In this document: positions 7,551 through 14,420 of the stretch, piece by piece | How positions within the stretch are numbered: the first letter of the stretch is position 1 | Layout: every line of letters starts with the position of its first letter | Origin: Chloroflexota bacterium | Lineage (GTDB): Bacteria; Chloroflexota; Anaerolineae; CG2-30-64-16 | DNA length: 35,816 bases | NCBI GenBank assembly: GCA_029555885.1 | Contig: JAKPQT010000722.1 | Span: 1-35,816 of the forward strand | Direction: 5' to 3' | Made by a program: the position numbers and the translations under genes | Notes under the pieces: model-generated | What the model was told of the DNA's origin: nothing | The model's input: the letters and a program-made list of their open reading frames with translations, nothing else | Database searches by the model: none

Positions 7551-8425
7551 CAGCCCGGCTCCTGCTGCAACACAAGCGGTAGAAACACCCGGTGTACCGG
7601 CCTGCTTGTGGCGCTCGCCGTCGGACTTGCCGTGGGCGAAGGCTCAGGCGTGTAGGTGGCGGTCGGCGTCGCTGTCGGCGTCCATGTCGCGGTGAGCGTC
7701 GGCGTTGGGGATGCGGTGGGCGTGCTCGTCAGCGTTACCGTCGGCGTGGAGGTGAGCGTCTCTGTTGGCGTGGGGCTGGCCGAGGGTGTCACTGTCGGAG
7801 TTTCGGTAGGCCGCTCGGTTGCAGTTGCGGTTCGGGTCGTCGTAGGAGTCGAGGTCCGAGTTGGGGTGAGCGTCCTGGTGGGCGTCCGGCTTGGCGTGCG
7901 CGTCGGCGTCGCCGTCGGTGTTTCCGTCACATCGACGATGCGCAGGTTGAGCTGGGTGGTCGCGCCGGAGGTGAACGGGTAAGTCGCCTGCCATGCGCCG
8001 CCGACCGCAGCACATTGTGCGCGTACACCGTTGATGTAGAACTCGATCGGCGTCCCATTCGCCAGGCTGTCATTGCCCTGAACGATCAGCTTGGGGTCGT
8101 CGCGGCCGGGCCCGCCATACTCGCCGGCTGTGGTTGTGATGAACGGATTGCCCGGTATATCGACCAGAATGTTCTGCCCGCGTGCCGTGATGCTGGACCC
8201 GGCCGGTGCTGGTGCGCCATAGATCGTGACCGTGCCGTAGAAGGCATGTGGAACCGGCGGGATCGCGGGCGCTGCCGGAGCATCGTGTGCTGAAGAAGCG
8301 GCAGGTGCGGCAGACGAGGCCGGGATCGCGCCGGTTTGCGCCGCAGCGATGGAAAGCGCCCCGGTCAGCGTCACAGCCAGGTAGACAAGCCCGATGGATA
8401 GCCAGCGCCCGCTGTCACGTCGCAT
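7550..8425 (-). CDS. Secreted protein with HxFYG domain and Thr/Pro linker
   Basis: This 291-residue protein has a signal peptide ending near SIAAAQ (about 30). The shared domain follows at 59-166 (PHAFYGTVTIYGAPAPAGSS, IPGNPFITTTAGEYGG, FYINGVRAQC, LNLRI), then about 110 residues of Thr/Pro-rich repeat (167-275) and the tail VHRVFLPLVLQQEPG. The start at 8425 is set by GGAGG five bases upstream. It is the middle gene of three tandem paralogues. The linker is probably an O-glycosylated stalk, and the F-L-P-L-V-L tail recurs at the end of the next paralogue. It has no transmembrane anchor, unlike the downstream copy. Confidence 0.82.
   Translation of the reverse strand: MRRDSGRWLSIGLVYLAVTLTGALSIAAAQTGAIPASSAAPAASSAHDAPAAPAIPPVPHAFYGTVTIYGAPAPAGSSITARGQNILVDIPGNPFITTTAGEYGGPGRDDPKLIVQGNDSLANGTPIEFYINGVRAQCAAVGGAWQATYPFTSGATTQLNLRIVDVTETPTATPTRTPSRTPTRTLTPTRTSTPTTTRTATATERPTETPTVTPSASPTPTETLTSTPTVTLTSTPTASPTPTLTATWTPTATPTATYTPEPSPTASPTASATSRPVHRVFLPLVLQQEPG
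7601..7927. repeat. Thr/Pro-coding low-complexity tract, copy 1
   Basis: On the plus strand this tract is a degenerate array of six-base units of the GTCGGC/GTCGGT/GTGGGC type. It encodes the T-P-T-x linker of the secreted protein on the minus strand. It is tandem and purine/pyrimidine-skewed, so length changes by slippage and assembly collapse are both plausible. Confidence 0.85.
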
Positions 8426-8509
8426 CTCTGCCTCCTGTGCTGCCAGGTCTGCGGGCAAGGCGGCTACCCTCCCCGCAGACCCGCCCCCGATAAATACTCC
8501 GCTCTGACT

Positions 8510-9697
8510 CTACCGCAATACGAGTGGCAGATAGACGATGTTGACCTGCTGCGTCGGCGTGGCCGTCTCCGTTGGCGTCGCAGACGGCGTTGCCGTTGGG
8601 GTCTCCGTCGGTGTGGCCGTGGGCGTCTCGGTCGGTGTGGGCGTCGGCGTTTCAGTCGGCGTCGTTGTCGGCGTGGCCGTCGGTGTCGCCGTGGGTGTCT
8701 CAGTCGGCATGGGCGTGGGCGTCCACGCCTGTTCGCCGAAGTTGGCCACAACCATGCTGCCCGCGACCACGTTGACTACCACGGAATCCGGGCTTGTGCT
8801 GGCATAGCCGAGAGGCTGTGTCTCCTGCACGGTATATTGGCCCGGCGCCAGGCTGGCGAACTGGTATGCTCCGTCCGGCCCCGTTGTCAGGGTTGTCTGG
8901 GTGCCGCCGCCCGGCAACACGAGTGTAATCGTAACCCCTGCCAGGCCGGCTGTCTCGCTGTCCTCGCGGATGCCATTGCCGTTGGTATCCAGGAAGACGT
9001 AGCCGGACAGATCGCCGGTCAGCCGCCGGAACGAGGCGGTGATGGTGTGGTTCGCGGTCACATTGCTGAATGTGTACGTGCTGACCGCGCCCTTCGATGC
9101 TCCGTCAACGACTACGTCGGCAATGGCATAGCCCGCAGCGGCCGCAATCGTGAAGGTCTTGCTGCCACCGAGAGGCACCGATACGCTGCCGGAGGGGGTG
9201 ATCGAACCGCCGGCGCCGGCCGATGCCGTGATGGTGTAATAGACATCGACCTGCAGATTCAGGTTGGTTGCGCTGCCGGAATGCCAGGCGTAATTAGCGA
9301 CCCATTGGCCGGTGGCAACATCATAAAGCTTGGCCTTTACGCCGGCGACATAGAAGATCATGGGGGTCCCGGCGGTGGCGCCCTCGATCGCGGCCGTGTC
9401 CGGGTCATCTCCCGGGACAGTCAAAAAATAGGCGCCGGAAGAGGCATCGGGTGGGCCGATCTTCGTGGTGACGTTGCCGGTCCAGGGGCCGCTGGCAGCC
9501 TTCGCTATAATGGATGTGCCGTTAGGCAGGAAGCTGCCCGCCGAATTCTTGACGGTGCCGTAAAAGGTGTGGCCGATAGGAGGGATGGCATTCGCCCGAG
9601 TTGCCATCATGCCGAACACAACCACGAGCACGAGCAGCAGAGAGCTCCAACGGAGCAGACGCCCGCGGTTGGTGCGGGCAAGAATCATGTGACCCAT
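8510..9697 (-). CDS. Secreted multidomain protein: HxFYG domain, InlB-like repeat, SdrD-B-like domain, Thr/Pro stalk
   Basis: This 395-residue protein starts at 9697, where GGAGG lies eight bases upstream; an ATG at 9715 is itself part of that ribosome site. Order: signal peptide (about 1-37), HTFYGTV domain (43-153), a bacterial-repeat/divergent InlB-B-like domain (154-226, [15 protein letters not shown]...ANHTITASF), a Cna-B/SdrD-B-like domain (229-322, [17 protein letters not shown]...[18 protein letters not shown]), a Thr/Pro stalk (326-382) and the tail IVYLPLVLR. SdrD-B-like domains are stalk modules of surface adhesins, often calcium-stabilised, and the [10 protein letters not shown] loop fits that. 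It is the first gene of the three-paralogue set. The tail lacks an LPxTG signal. Confidence 0.85.
   Translation of the reverse strand: MGHMILARTNRGRLLRWSSLLLVLVVVFGMMATRANAIPPIGHTFYGTVKNSAGSFLPNGTSIIAKAASGPWTGNVTTKIGPPDASSGAYFLTVPGDDPDTAAIEGATAGTPMIFYVAGVKAKLYDVATGQWVANYAWHSGSATNLNLQVDVYYTITASAGAGGSITPSGSVSVPLGGSKTFTIAAAAGYAIADVVVDGASKGAVSTYTFSNVTANHTITASFRRLTGDLSGYVFLDTNGNGIREDSETAGLAGVTITLVLPGGGTQTTLTTGPDGAYQFASLAPGQYTVQETQPLGYASTSPDSVVVNVVAGSMVVANFGEQAWTPTPMPTETPTATPTATPTTTPTETPTPTPTETPTATPTETPTATPSATPTETATPTQQVNIVYLPLVLR
8552..8722. repeat. Thr/Pro-coding low-complexity tract, copy 2
   Basis: This is a hexamer-based GTCGGC/GTCGGT/GTGGGC array like the one at 7601-7927. It encodes the T-P stalk of the largest HxFYG paralogue. 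Repeat purity is higher than in the first tract, so recombination between the two tracts is possible. Confidence 0.85.
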
Positions 9698-9813
9698 CGC
9701 TTCTGCCTCCTCCATTCAGGTGCGAACCGGCATACCGGTTTATTGCCTGGCAGGTGTTAGTATCTGGTGATATGGCCTTGGCTGCGAGTGCGGAGTGCAG
9801 CATCCGCATTCTG

Positions 9814-9847
9814 CCTCTGGCAGGCGCCGTCCGGCGCCTGCCAGAGG
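9814..9847 (-). terminator. Perfect 15-bp hairpin after the Ig-like protein gene
   Basis: CCTCTGGCAGGCGCC (9814-9828) pairs perfectly with GGCGCCTGCCAGAGG (9833-9847) across a 4-base loop, GTCC. It lies 49 bases past the stop of the minus-strand Ig-like gene and before the next minus-strand gene. It is very stable but has no U-tract, so it is either an L-shaped or Rho-assisted terminator, or an mRNA 3' stabiliser. Confidence 0.65.
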
Positions 9848-9895
9848 GTGTTACTTCAGCTCACGCAGCCAGGCTGAGGGGCTGAGCCGGACGCG

Positions 9896-12607
9896 TCACG
9901 GATAGATTGTACCATTCTGACTGAGGGCCAGCCAGTAGCCCAGGCCTGCATTGTAGGTCCAGGTCTGATAGTAGTAGTCACCGTCAGGGTTGAACGCGTA
10001 GTTGGCCTGCGCCGCATTGTAGACGGTGGGGCCGAGGTAGTCGACTGCGGACTCGTTCGTCATGTTGTAGCGGGCCGTGTAGCCAATCAGGTTCCAGCCG
10101 GCGTTGACCGCATAGGCGGGCAGGACGTTCGGCGGGGCGCTGAGGTACCGGCCGCTGATGACCAGCGTGCCGTTGCCCGGCATCTCCACCCAGTACCCCT
10201 GGCCGTCCTTGAAGGTCTTGAGCGTGCCGCCCACACCCGGGATCCAGGTCTGCTGGACGAGCTTGCCGCCCGACCAGATGAAGGTCGCGACCTGCTTGGC
10301 GCCCACGTTCTTCATGACGTTGGCAATGTTCGTGTCGTAGGGTACCAGCGGCGTCGAGACGAGGTTCCACCCCGCCTTCAAGGCGATGGTGTAGGTATTC
10401 TTCACGTCGGCCTGGACGGCCTGGGTGCTCGTCATGAGCCCGACCTTGTCCTTGGCCGTTGCGCGGAAGCAGTGCGTGCCGTCCGGCAGCGCGGTCGTAT
10501 CGAAGACCAGCTTGTACGGGGCCGCGGCGACCGTGCCGAGCGTGCTCCAGGCGCCCGCGCAGCCCGGCTGGACCTCGAACATCACCGAGGCCACGCCGGA
10601 GCCGGCGTCAGCGGCATCCGCGATGAACTCGAACGTCTTCCCGGAGATGATGTTGCCTGCGACCGGCTGTTGCAGGCTGACCGTCGGCGGGGTGTTGTCC
10701 ACGTGGACCGTCACCACCGCAGATGTCGTCTCCATGCCGACGCCGTTCCGGGCCGTGACCTTGAGCGTGGCGTCGCCGTTGTAGCCGGCCGTGTTCCAGC
10801 CCTGCTCGAACGGTGCAGCCATGTCCGGGTTAGCGGCCCAGGTACCCGTGGAGGCCCAGAAAGTGACCTGCAGGATGCCGGACTCCGCATCGGCTGCCGT
10901 GGCCTTCACCAGCTTCGTACCCGTGACCCACGCGCCCGCCGTCGGATCGGTGATGGACACGGTTGGCGGCGTGTTGTCTACCGCGAAGATCGTGAATGCC
11001 GCGTCGCTCATGTCAGACGCCGTGTTCCCGACTTTGTCCGTGGCGATGATCTTGATCCACGAGTTGGCGCTGGGGATGCCTGCGACCTTCCAGTCGTAGG
11101 CGCCCGTGTTCGCCAGCGCACCGTCGATCTGGGAGAAGGTGACACCGCCGTCCTGTGTGAGCCACAGCGTGATGGGCTTGTCTGCGAGGTTGGCATCGGT
11201 GATGTCGGCCTTGTTCCACTTGATGGTGTAGATCAGGCCAATCTGCAGCCCCTCGCCGCCGTTGGGCTGGATCAGCGTGGTGGCCTTGATGGCGGGCGCG
11301 GTGGCGTCCACCATGTACTTCACCACCGCGGATTCCTCGCTCAAGCCGGCGCCGTTGGTGGCAGCTGCCTTGACCCAGACCGGTCCGCTGGGTGCAATTA
11401 CGTTCATCTCATAGGGCGCGGTGTTGTCCGTGCCATCCATCGTCCAGCCGGCGACCGTGTTGGAGTACCAGAACGTCACACCCACGATGCCCGAATGGGC
11501 ATCGCTTGCATCGGCCTTCCACATATGGCTGCCTGCCACCAGAGCGCCCTCGGTCGGCGCGGTGATGGCAACTGCCGGCTTGCTTCGGTCGATGACGATG
11601 TTGGCATTCGAGTCCCAGGCCGACGCACCCACACCGTTATGTGCGGTGGCCCTGACCCAGACCTTCGTGCCATCAGGCAGCGCGGTGACGTTCCAGTCGA
11701 GCGAGTAGGGCGCAGCCACATCCGTCCCGATGGCGGTCCAGGCTACACCGTCCTTGGAGTACTCGAACACGACCTGGGTGATGCCCGACTCGACGTCGGT
11801 GGCCGTCGCCGCCACTGTGGCGGTGTTCGTCGTGATGAAGGCGTTGTCCAGGGGTGCCGTCACATTCACGACTGGCGGGGTGTTGTCCGTATTGAAGATC
11901 GTGAAGACGGCATTGCTCTCGTCCGAGGCCGCACCGCTCGCCTTGTCCTTGGCAATCAGCTTGACCTTCGCCTCCTGGGTCACCATGGCCGGGACCATCC
12001 AGGCGAACGTGCCGGTGTTGCCGAGGCCGGTGGCGATCGTCGAGTGGAAGGCGCCCGCCACCCACAGCTCGAGGTCGATGCCGGCGAGATTGGCCTCGGT
12101 AATCTTGGCCGGATTCCACTTGATGTCATAAGCGGAGCCGACCTGCAGGAATTCGCCGCCGTTCGGCTGAATCAGCGTGTCGGCGGCAACCACCGGCAGG
12201 GTGCTGTCGACGATGACGCTGGTCGGTTGCACTGCGGCAACCCAGTTGTCCTGGCCGATGTTCTTCGCTTCAACGGAGAGGTCCCAGGGGCCGTCGGCTG
12301 TGCCTGCCGGGATCGTCAGGTTCATGGTCTTGGCAACCGGGAGTGTGACAGCTTCCTCTGCCAGCTTGATGGTGCCACCCAGCCAGTAGCGGATGGTGCC
12401 GGAATCGGTGCCGTCAGTGGAGAAAGTGACCGGCAGGATGGATCCAACCTTCACGAATGCCGGCGCGGCGGTCGTCGGAGCGGTGATCGTCACCGCCGTG
12501 ACATCGCCGGGCACATCCGGTGCGGCCAACACTATCGCGGGAAACAGCAACAGAATGGCTATGACGATGTTGAGCACGCGATAGAGCGGCCTGATACCTT
12601 TATACAT
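9896..12607 (-). CDS. Large secreted Ig-like repeat protein with internal 300-residue duplication
   Basis: This 903-residue protein has a signal peptide (about 1-29) and an N-terminal beta module (30-135). Two copies of one block follow: a Kre9/KNH-like domain (LIQPNGGE at 145 and again at 445, ending TIF.(T/V)DNTPP), then two Ig-like domains of the 'D..SGI..V.F..S' type (about 243-436 and 546-736). The C-terminal region (739-903) has paired AGWNLVSTP / AGWNLIGY and GYWVEM / GYWLAL motifs, as seen in other bacterial extracellular proteins. GGAGG lies five bases before the ATG. It has no catalytic motif and no LPxTG or membrane anchor. It is probably an extracellular matrix or adhesion protein. 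It is transcribed in the same direction as the HxFYG genes but separated from them by a strong hairpin. Confidence 0.85.
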   Translation of the reverse strand: MYKGIRPLYRVLNIVIAILLLFPAIVLAAPDVPGDVTAVTITAPTTAAPAFVKVGSILPVTFSTDGTDSGTIRYWLGGTIKLAEEAVTLPVAKTMNLTIPAGTADGPWDLSVEAKNIGQDNWVAAVQPTSVIVDSTLPVVAADTLIQPNGGEFLQVGSAYDIKWNPAKITEANLAGIDLELWVAGAFHSTIATGLGNTGTFAWMVPAMVTQEAKVKLIAKDKASGAASDESNAVFTIFNTDNTPPVVNVTAPLDNAFITTNTATVAATATDVESGITQVVFEYSKDGVAWTAIGTDVAAPYSLDWNVTALPDGTKVWVRATAHNGVGASAWDSNANIVIDRSKPAVAITAPTEGALVAGSHMWKADASDAHSGIVGVTFWYSNTVAGWTMDGTDNTAPYEMNVIAPSGPVWVKAAATNGAGLSEESAVVKYMVDATAPAIKATTLIQPNGGEGLQIGLIYTIKWNKADITDANLADKPITLWLTQDGGVTFSQIDGALANTGAYDWKVAGIPSANSWIKIIATDKVGNTASDMSDAAFTIFAVDNTPPTVSITDPTAGAWVTGTKLVKATAADAESGILQVTFWASTGTWAANPDMAAPFEQGWNTAGYNGDATLKVTARNGVGMETTSAVVTVHVDNTPPTVSLQQPVAGNIISGKTFEFIADAADAGSGVASVMFEVQPGCAGAWSTLGTVAAAPYKLVFDTTALPDGTHCFRATAKDKVGLMTSTQAVQADVKNTYTIALKAGWNLVSTPLVPYDTNIANVMKNVGAKQVATFIWSGGKLVQQTWIPGVGGTLKTFKDGQGYWVEMPGNGTLVISGRYLSAPPNVLPAYAVNAGWNLIGYTARYNMTNESAVDYLGPTVYNAAQANYAFNPDGDYYYQTWTYNAGLGYWLALSQNGTIYP

Positions 12608-13061
12608 CTTGTCCTCCTCTGTGGACCAAAAGTACTCGAAGATTATCTGTGCGCGTGAGCAAGTTCCAACTCAGGACGGGTACACGGAGGCACGCCGCCC
12701 GGCCGTGAAGATTGCACCTGCCTGGCCTTTGTACTCACCCCCTTTCTGTCTTCTTAATCCGAGGTCCGTAGTCGCAAGCCGTGCCGCCGGGGTTGTGTCG
12801 GCCACTCAGGTAACCCCTGCGCGTTTACTGATGCCAGAGGGACAAGATAGTGAATCTGTCCTGCGTCGCCGTGGCTCATGCCGATGAGCTGCTGACCGTT
12901 AGGGCGGCGCGCAGTGCCGCACTCTACTTTGTATACGCCCGCAGTAACATGCATAAGCTGCATTTTCCTCTGACATTCTAGCAGTCTGTGCCACCCACTG
13001 GAATACCATTCAGTCCCGACATCTAGCGGCACCCGTACCTGTCACGAAGTACTCCGGTCGC
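12608..13061 (-). other. 454-bp gene-poor leader region upstream of the Ig-like protein
   Basis: No convincing gene is seen. A 92-codon minus frame (13032-12754) exists, but it has mixed codon use and only an AGAGG close to an internal ATG, so I leave it uncalled. In the minus-strand transcript GTGAG (near 12735) and CTCAC (near 12655) could close a structured segment of about 85 bases, about 50 bases before the Ig-like start codon. I could not match it to a riboswitch class by eye. Confidence 0.4.
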
Positions 13062-13295
13062 TCAGCCTCCGGTTTCCGCCACTGCAGGTCTCTCCGGCGG
13101 CCCGGTTGCTGATTCCGGCAAGCCGATTGTTTGCTGTTGTGCCGCAACCAAACCCTTGAGCACCGGTTCCGAGATGCGCCATTCCCGGCCGATTTTGAAC
13201 GCAGGCACTTTCTTGGCCTGGCACCAGCGCCATACGGTTGACCGGCTCACACGCAGGTAGGTGGCGACCTCTTCGACGGTCAGGAGTTCATCCAT
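13062..13295 (-). CDS. Small excisionase/MerR-type helix-turn-helix DNA-binding protein
   Basis: This 77-residue protein has the compact winged-helix HTH of the excisionase-family domain: LLTVEEVATYLRVSRSTVWRWCQ (helix-turn-helix, about 4-26) followed by KVPAFKIGREWRISEPVLKGLV. A disordered Pro/Glu-rich tail ends the protein. Start 13295 is preferred because GGAGAA lies about ten bases upstream and the domain starts at once; the longer frame adds 21 unrelated residues. There is no integrase or phage gene nearby, so 'excisionase' should be read as a fold name only. BldC-like small regulators share this fold. It could regulate the adjacent surface-protein genes, but nothing in the sequence proves that. 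Confidence 0.85.
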   Translation of the reverse strand: MDELLTVEEVATYLRVSRSTVWRWCQAKKVPAFKIGREWRISEPVLKGLVAAQQQTIGLPESATGPPERPAVAETGG

Positions 13296-13521
13296 GGCAT
13301 CTGGTTCTCCTCCGTGTTCCGGCGAACGGAGCGAGCAAAAGCGCGCACCGATACACATAAGACCTTAGCAGCTAACAGGAGTCGGCAACGAGTTACATAA
13401 ACCAGCACAGACTACTACAATCATAGTCCGCTTCCGGTCATCCTAGAAGGCCCAAGTCTCTCTAGTTTGCGTTGCGAGGAATACTCAAGAGGAAGTACGC
13501 GGGTACCGTTACGGAAAGGTA

Positions 13522-14187
13522 TTACGCCGCGTCGCCGTCGAGGGAAATGAGGCCGAGGCGCAACGCCGTCGCCACCGCTTCCGTGCGGTTCTCCACGCCG
13601 AGCCGGCGGTATATATCGGACAGTTCATTCTTGATGGTCTGCTCTGAGAGAAACATTCGTTGTGCGATGTCGCGGTTGCCCGCACCCTGTGCCAGGGCAC
13701 GCAACATCTCCAGGTCGCGTGCAGAGAAGTACTTCTCGCAGTCTCCGTTGTTCTGCGTCGCGAGCCGCCGGTACTCTGACAAGACCTGCATTGCGATGGG
13801 GGGAGCGATCACTGCGCCGCCGTTGGCTACGCAGCGGATCGCCTCGACCAGCTCGCTGACATGGGTATCCTTCATCAGATAGCCCCGTACGCCGGCCTGC
13901 AGGACGCGCGTCACTGTATCACGATCTGGTGAGCCGATGAGGGCGATGATCCTGGCGTTCGGATTGTCGGTCAGGATCTGCTGCGCCACCTGCACGCCGC
14001 TCTGCATCGGCAGGTGCAAATCCAACAGGATGACATCCGGGTGTTTATCGCGCACCGCACGCATGGTCGACCCCAGATCCGATGCTTCATCGCAGACCAG
14101 CAAATCCGGTTCGCGCTCCAATACGGACCTCAGCCCGGCGCGAAACAGGGCGATGTCAGCCACCAGGAGAATGCGGATCGTCTCCAT
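13522..14187 (-). CDS. NarL/FixJ-type response regulator with atypical receiver
   Basis: This 221-residue protein has an N-terminal receiver (about 1-120) and a C-terminal LuxR HTH (about 155-215; FSARDLEMLRALAQGAGNRDIA...SEQTIKNELSDIYRRL). The phosphoacceptor D56 (VILLDLHLP) and the conserved K106 (GYLMKD) are present. Two pocket positions are not standard: the acidic pair is A10-D11 instead of two acids, and the switch Thr/Ser after strand 4 is I84. The protein may therefore respond weakly or differently to phosphorylation. No sensor kinase is present in the window. The next gene upstream is the MalT-type regulator, on the same strand 233 bases away. The ribosome site is weak (AGGAC or AGAAGG). 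Confidence 0.9.
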   Translation of the reverse strand: METIRILLVADIALFRAGLRSVLEREPDLLVCDEASDLGSTMRAVRDKHPDVILLDLHLPMQSGVQVAQQILTDNPNARIIALIGSPDRDTVTRVLQAGVRGYLMKDTHVSELVEAIRCVANGGAVIAPPIAMQVLSEYRRLATQNNGDCEKYFSARDLEMLRALAQGAGNRDIAQRMFLSEQTIKNELSDIYRRLGVENRTEAVATALRLGLISLDGDAA

Positions 14188-14420
14188 CGTCGGCCTTCTG
14201 TCCTGTGAGTACTTGTTCAGGTCCGCCAGAAGCGACTCGTCTGCTCAACCCGGTCGCCCGACTGTGTGCCAGGGGTACTCGCGCGCAGCAAACTTTCGGT
14301 TGCGCCAACGGTACCAGGGCCATCTGCAGTGAGACTATCACGCAGTACGTTCGGATTCAACCCCTAAAGGATGTATCGTGGCAGTTTATTTTTCCTTGTG
14401 GCCGGCTGTCACCACGATTG

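Noticed and set aside
7601..8722. Short tandem repeats that might look like a CRISPR or minisatellite
   Set aside because: The units are six-base, degenerate and in frame with Thr/Pro-coding linkers. There are no constant repeats with unique spacers and no cas genes.
10472..12658. A 728-codon open frame on the plus strand opposite the Ig-like gene
   Set aside because: It is an Arg/Asp/Gly-rich shadow of a gene with a signal peptide, ribosome site and internal repeats on the minus strand.
12650..12740. Possible riboswitch in the Ig-like gene leader
   Set aside because: A closing stem (GTGAG/CTCAC) can be drawn, but the conserved cores of the cobalamin, c-di-GMP, TPP and SAM classes could not be found by eye.
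12754..13032. A 92-codon minus-strand frame upstream of the Ig-like gene
   Set aside because: It has mixed codon use, no family resemblance and only a marginal ribosome site. It is noted in the region entry but not called as a gene.
13062..13295. Excisionase-type HTH as a sign of a prophage or integrative element
   Set aside because: No integrase, attachment-site repeat, tRNA end or phage gene is near. This small HTH fold is common in ordinary regulators.
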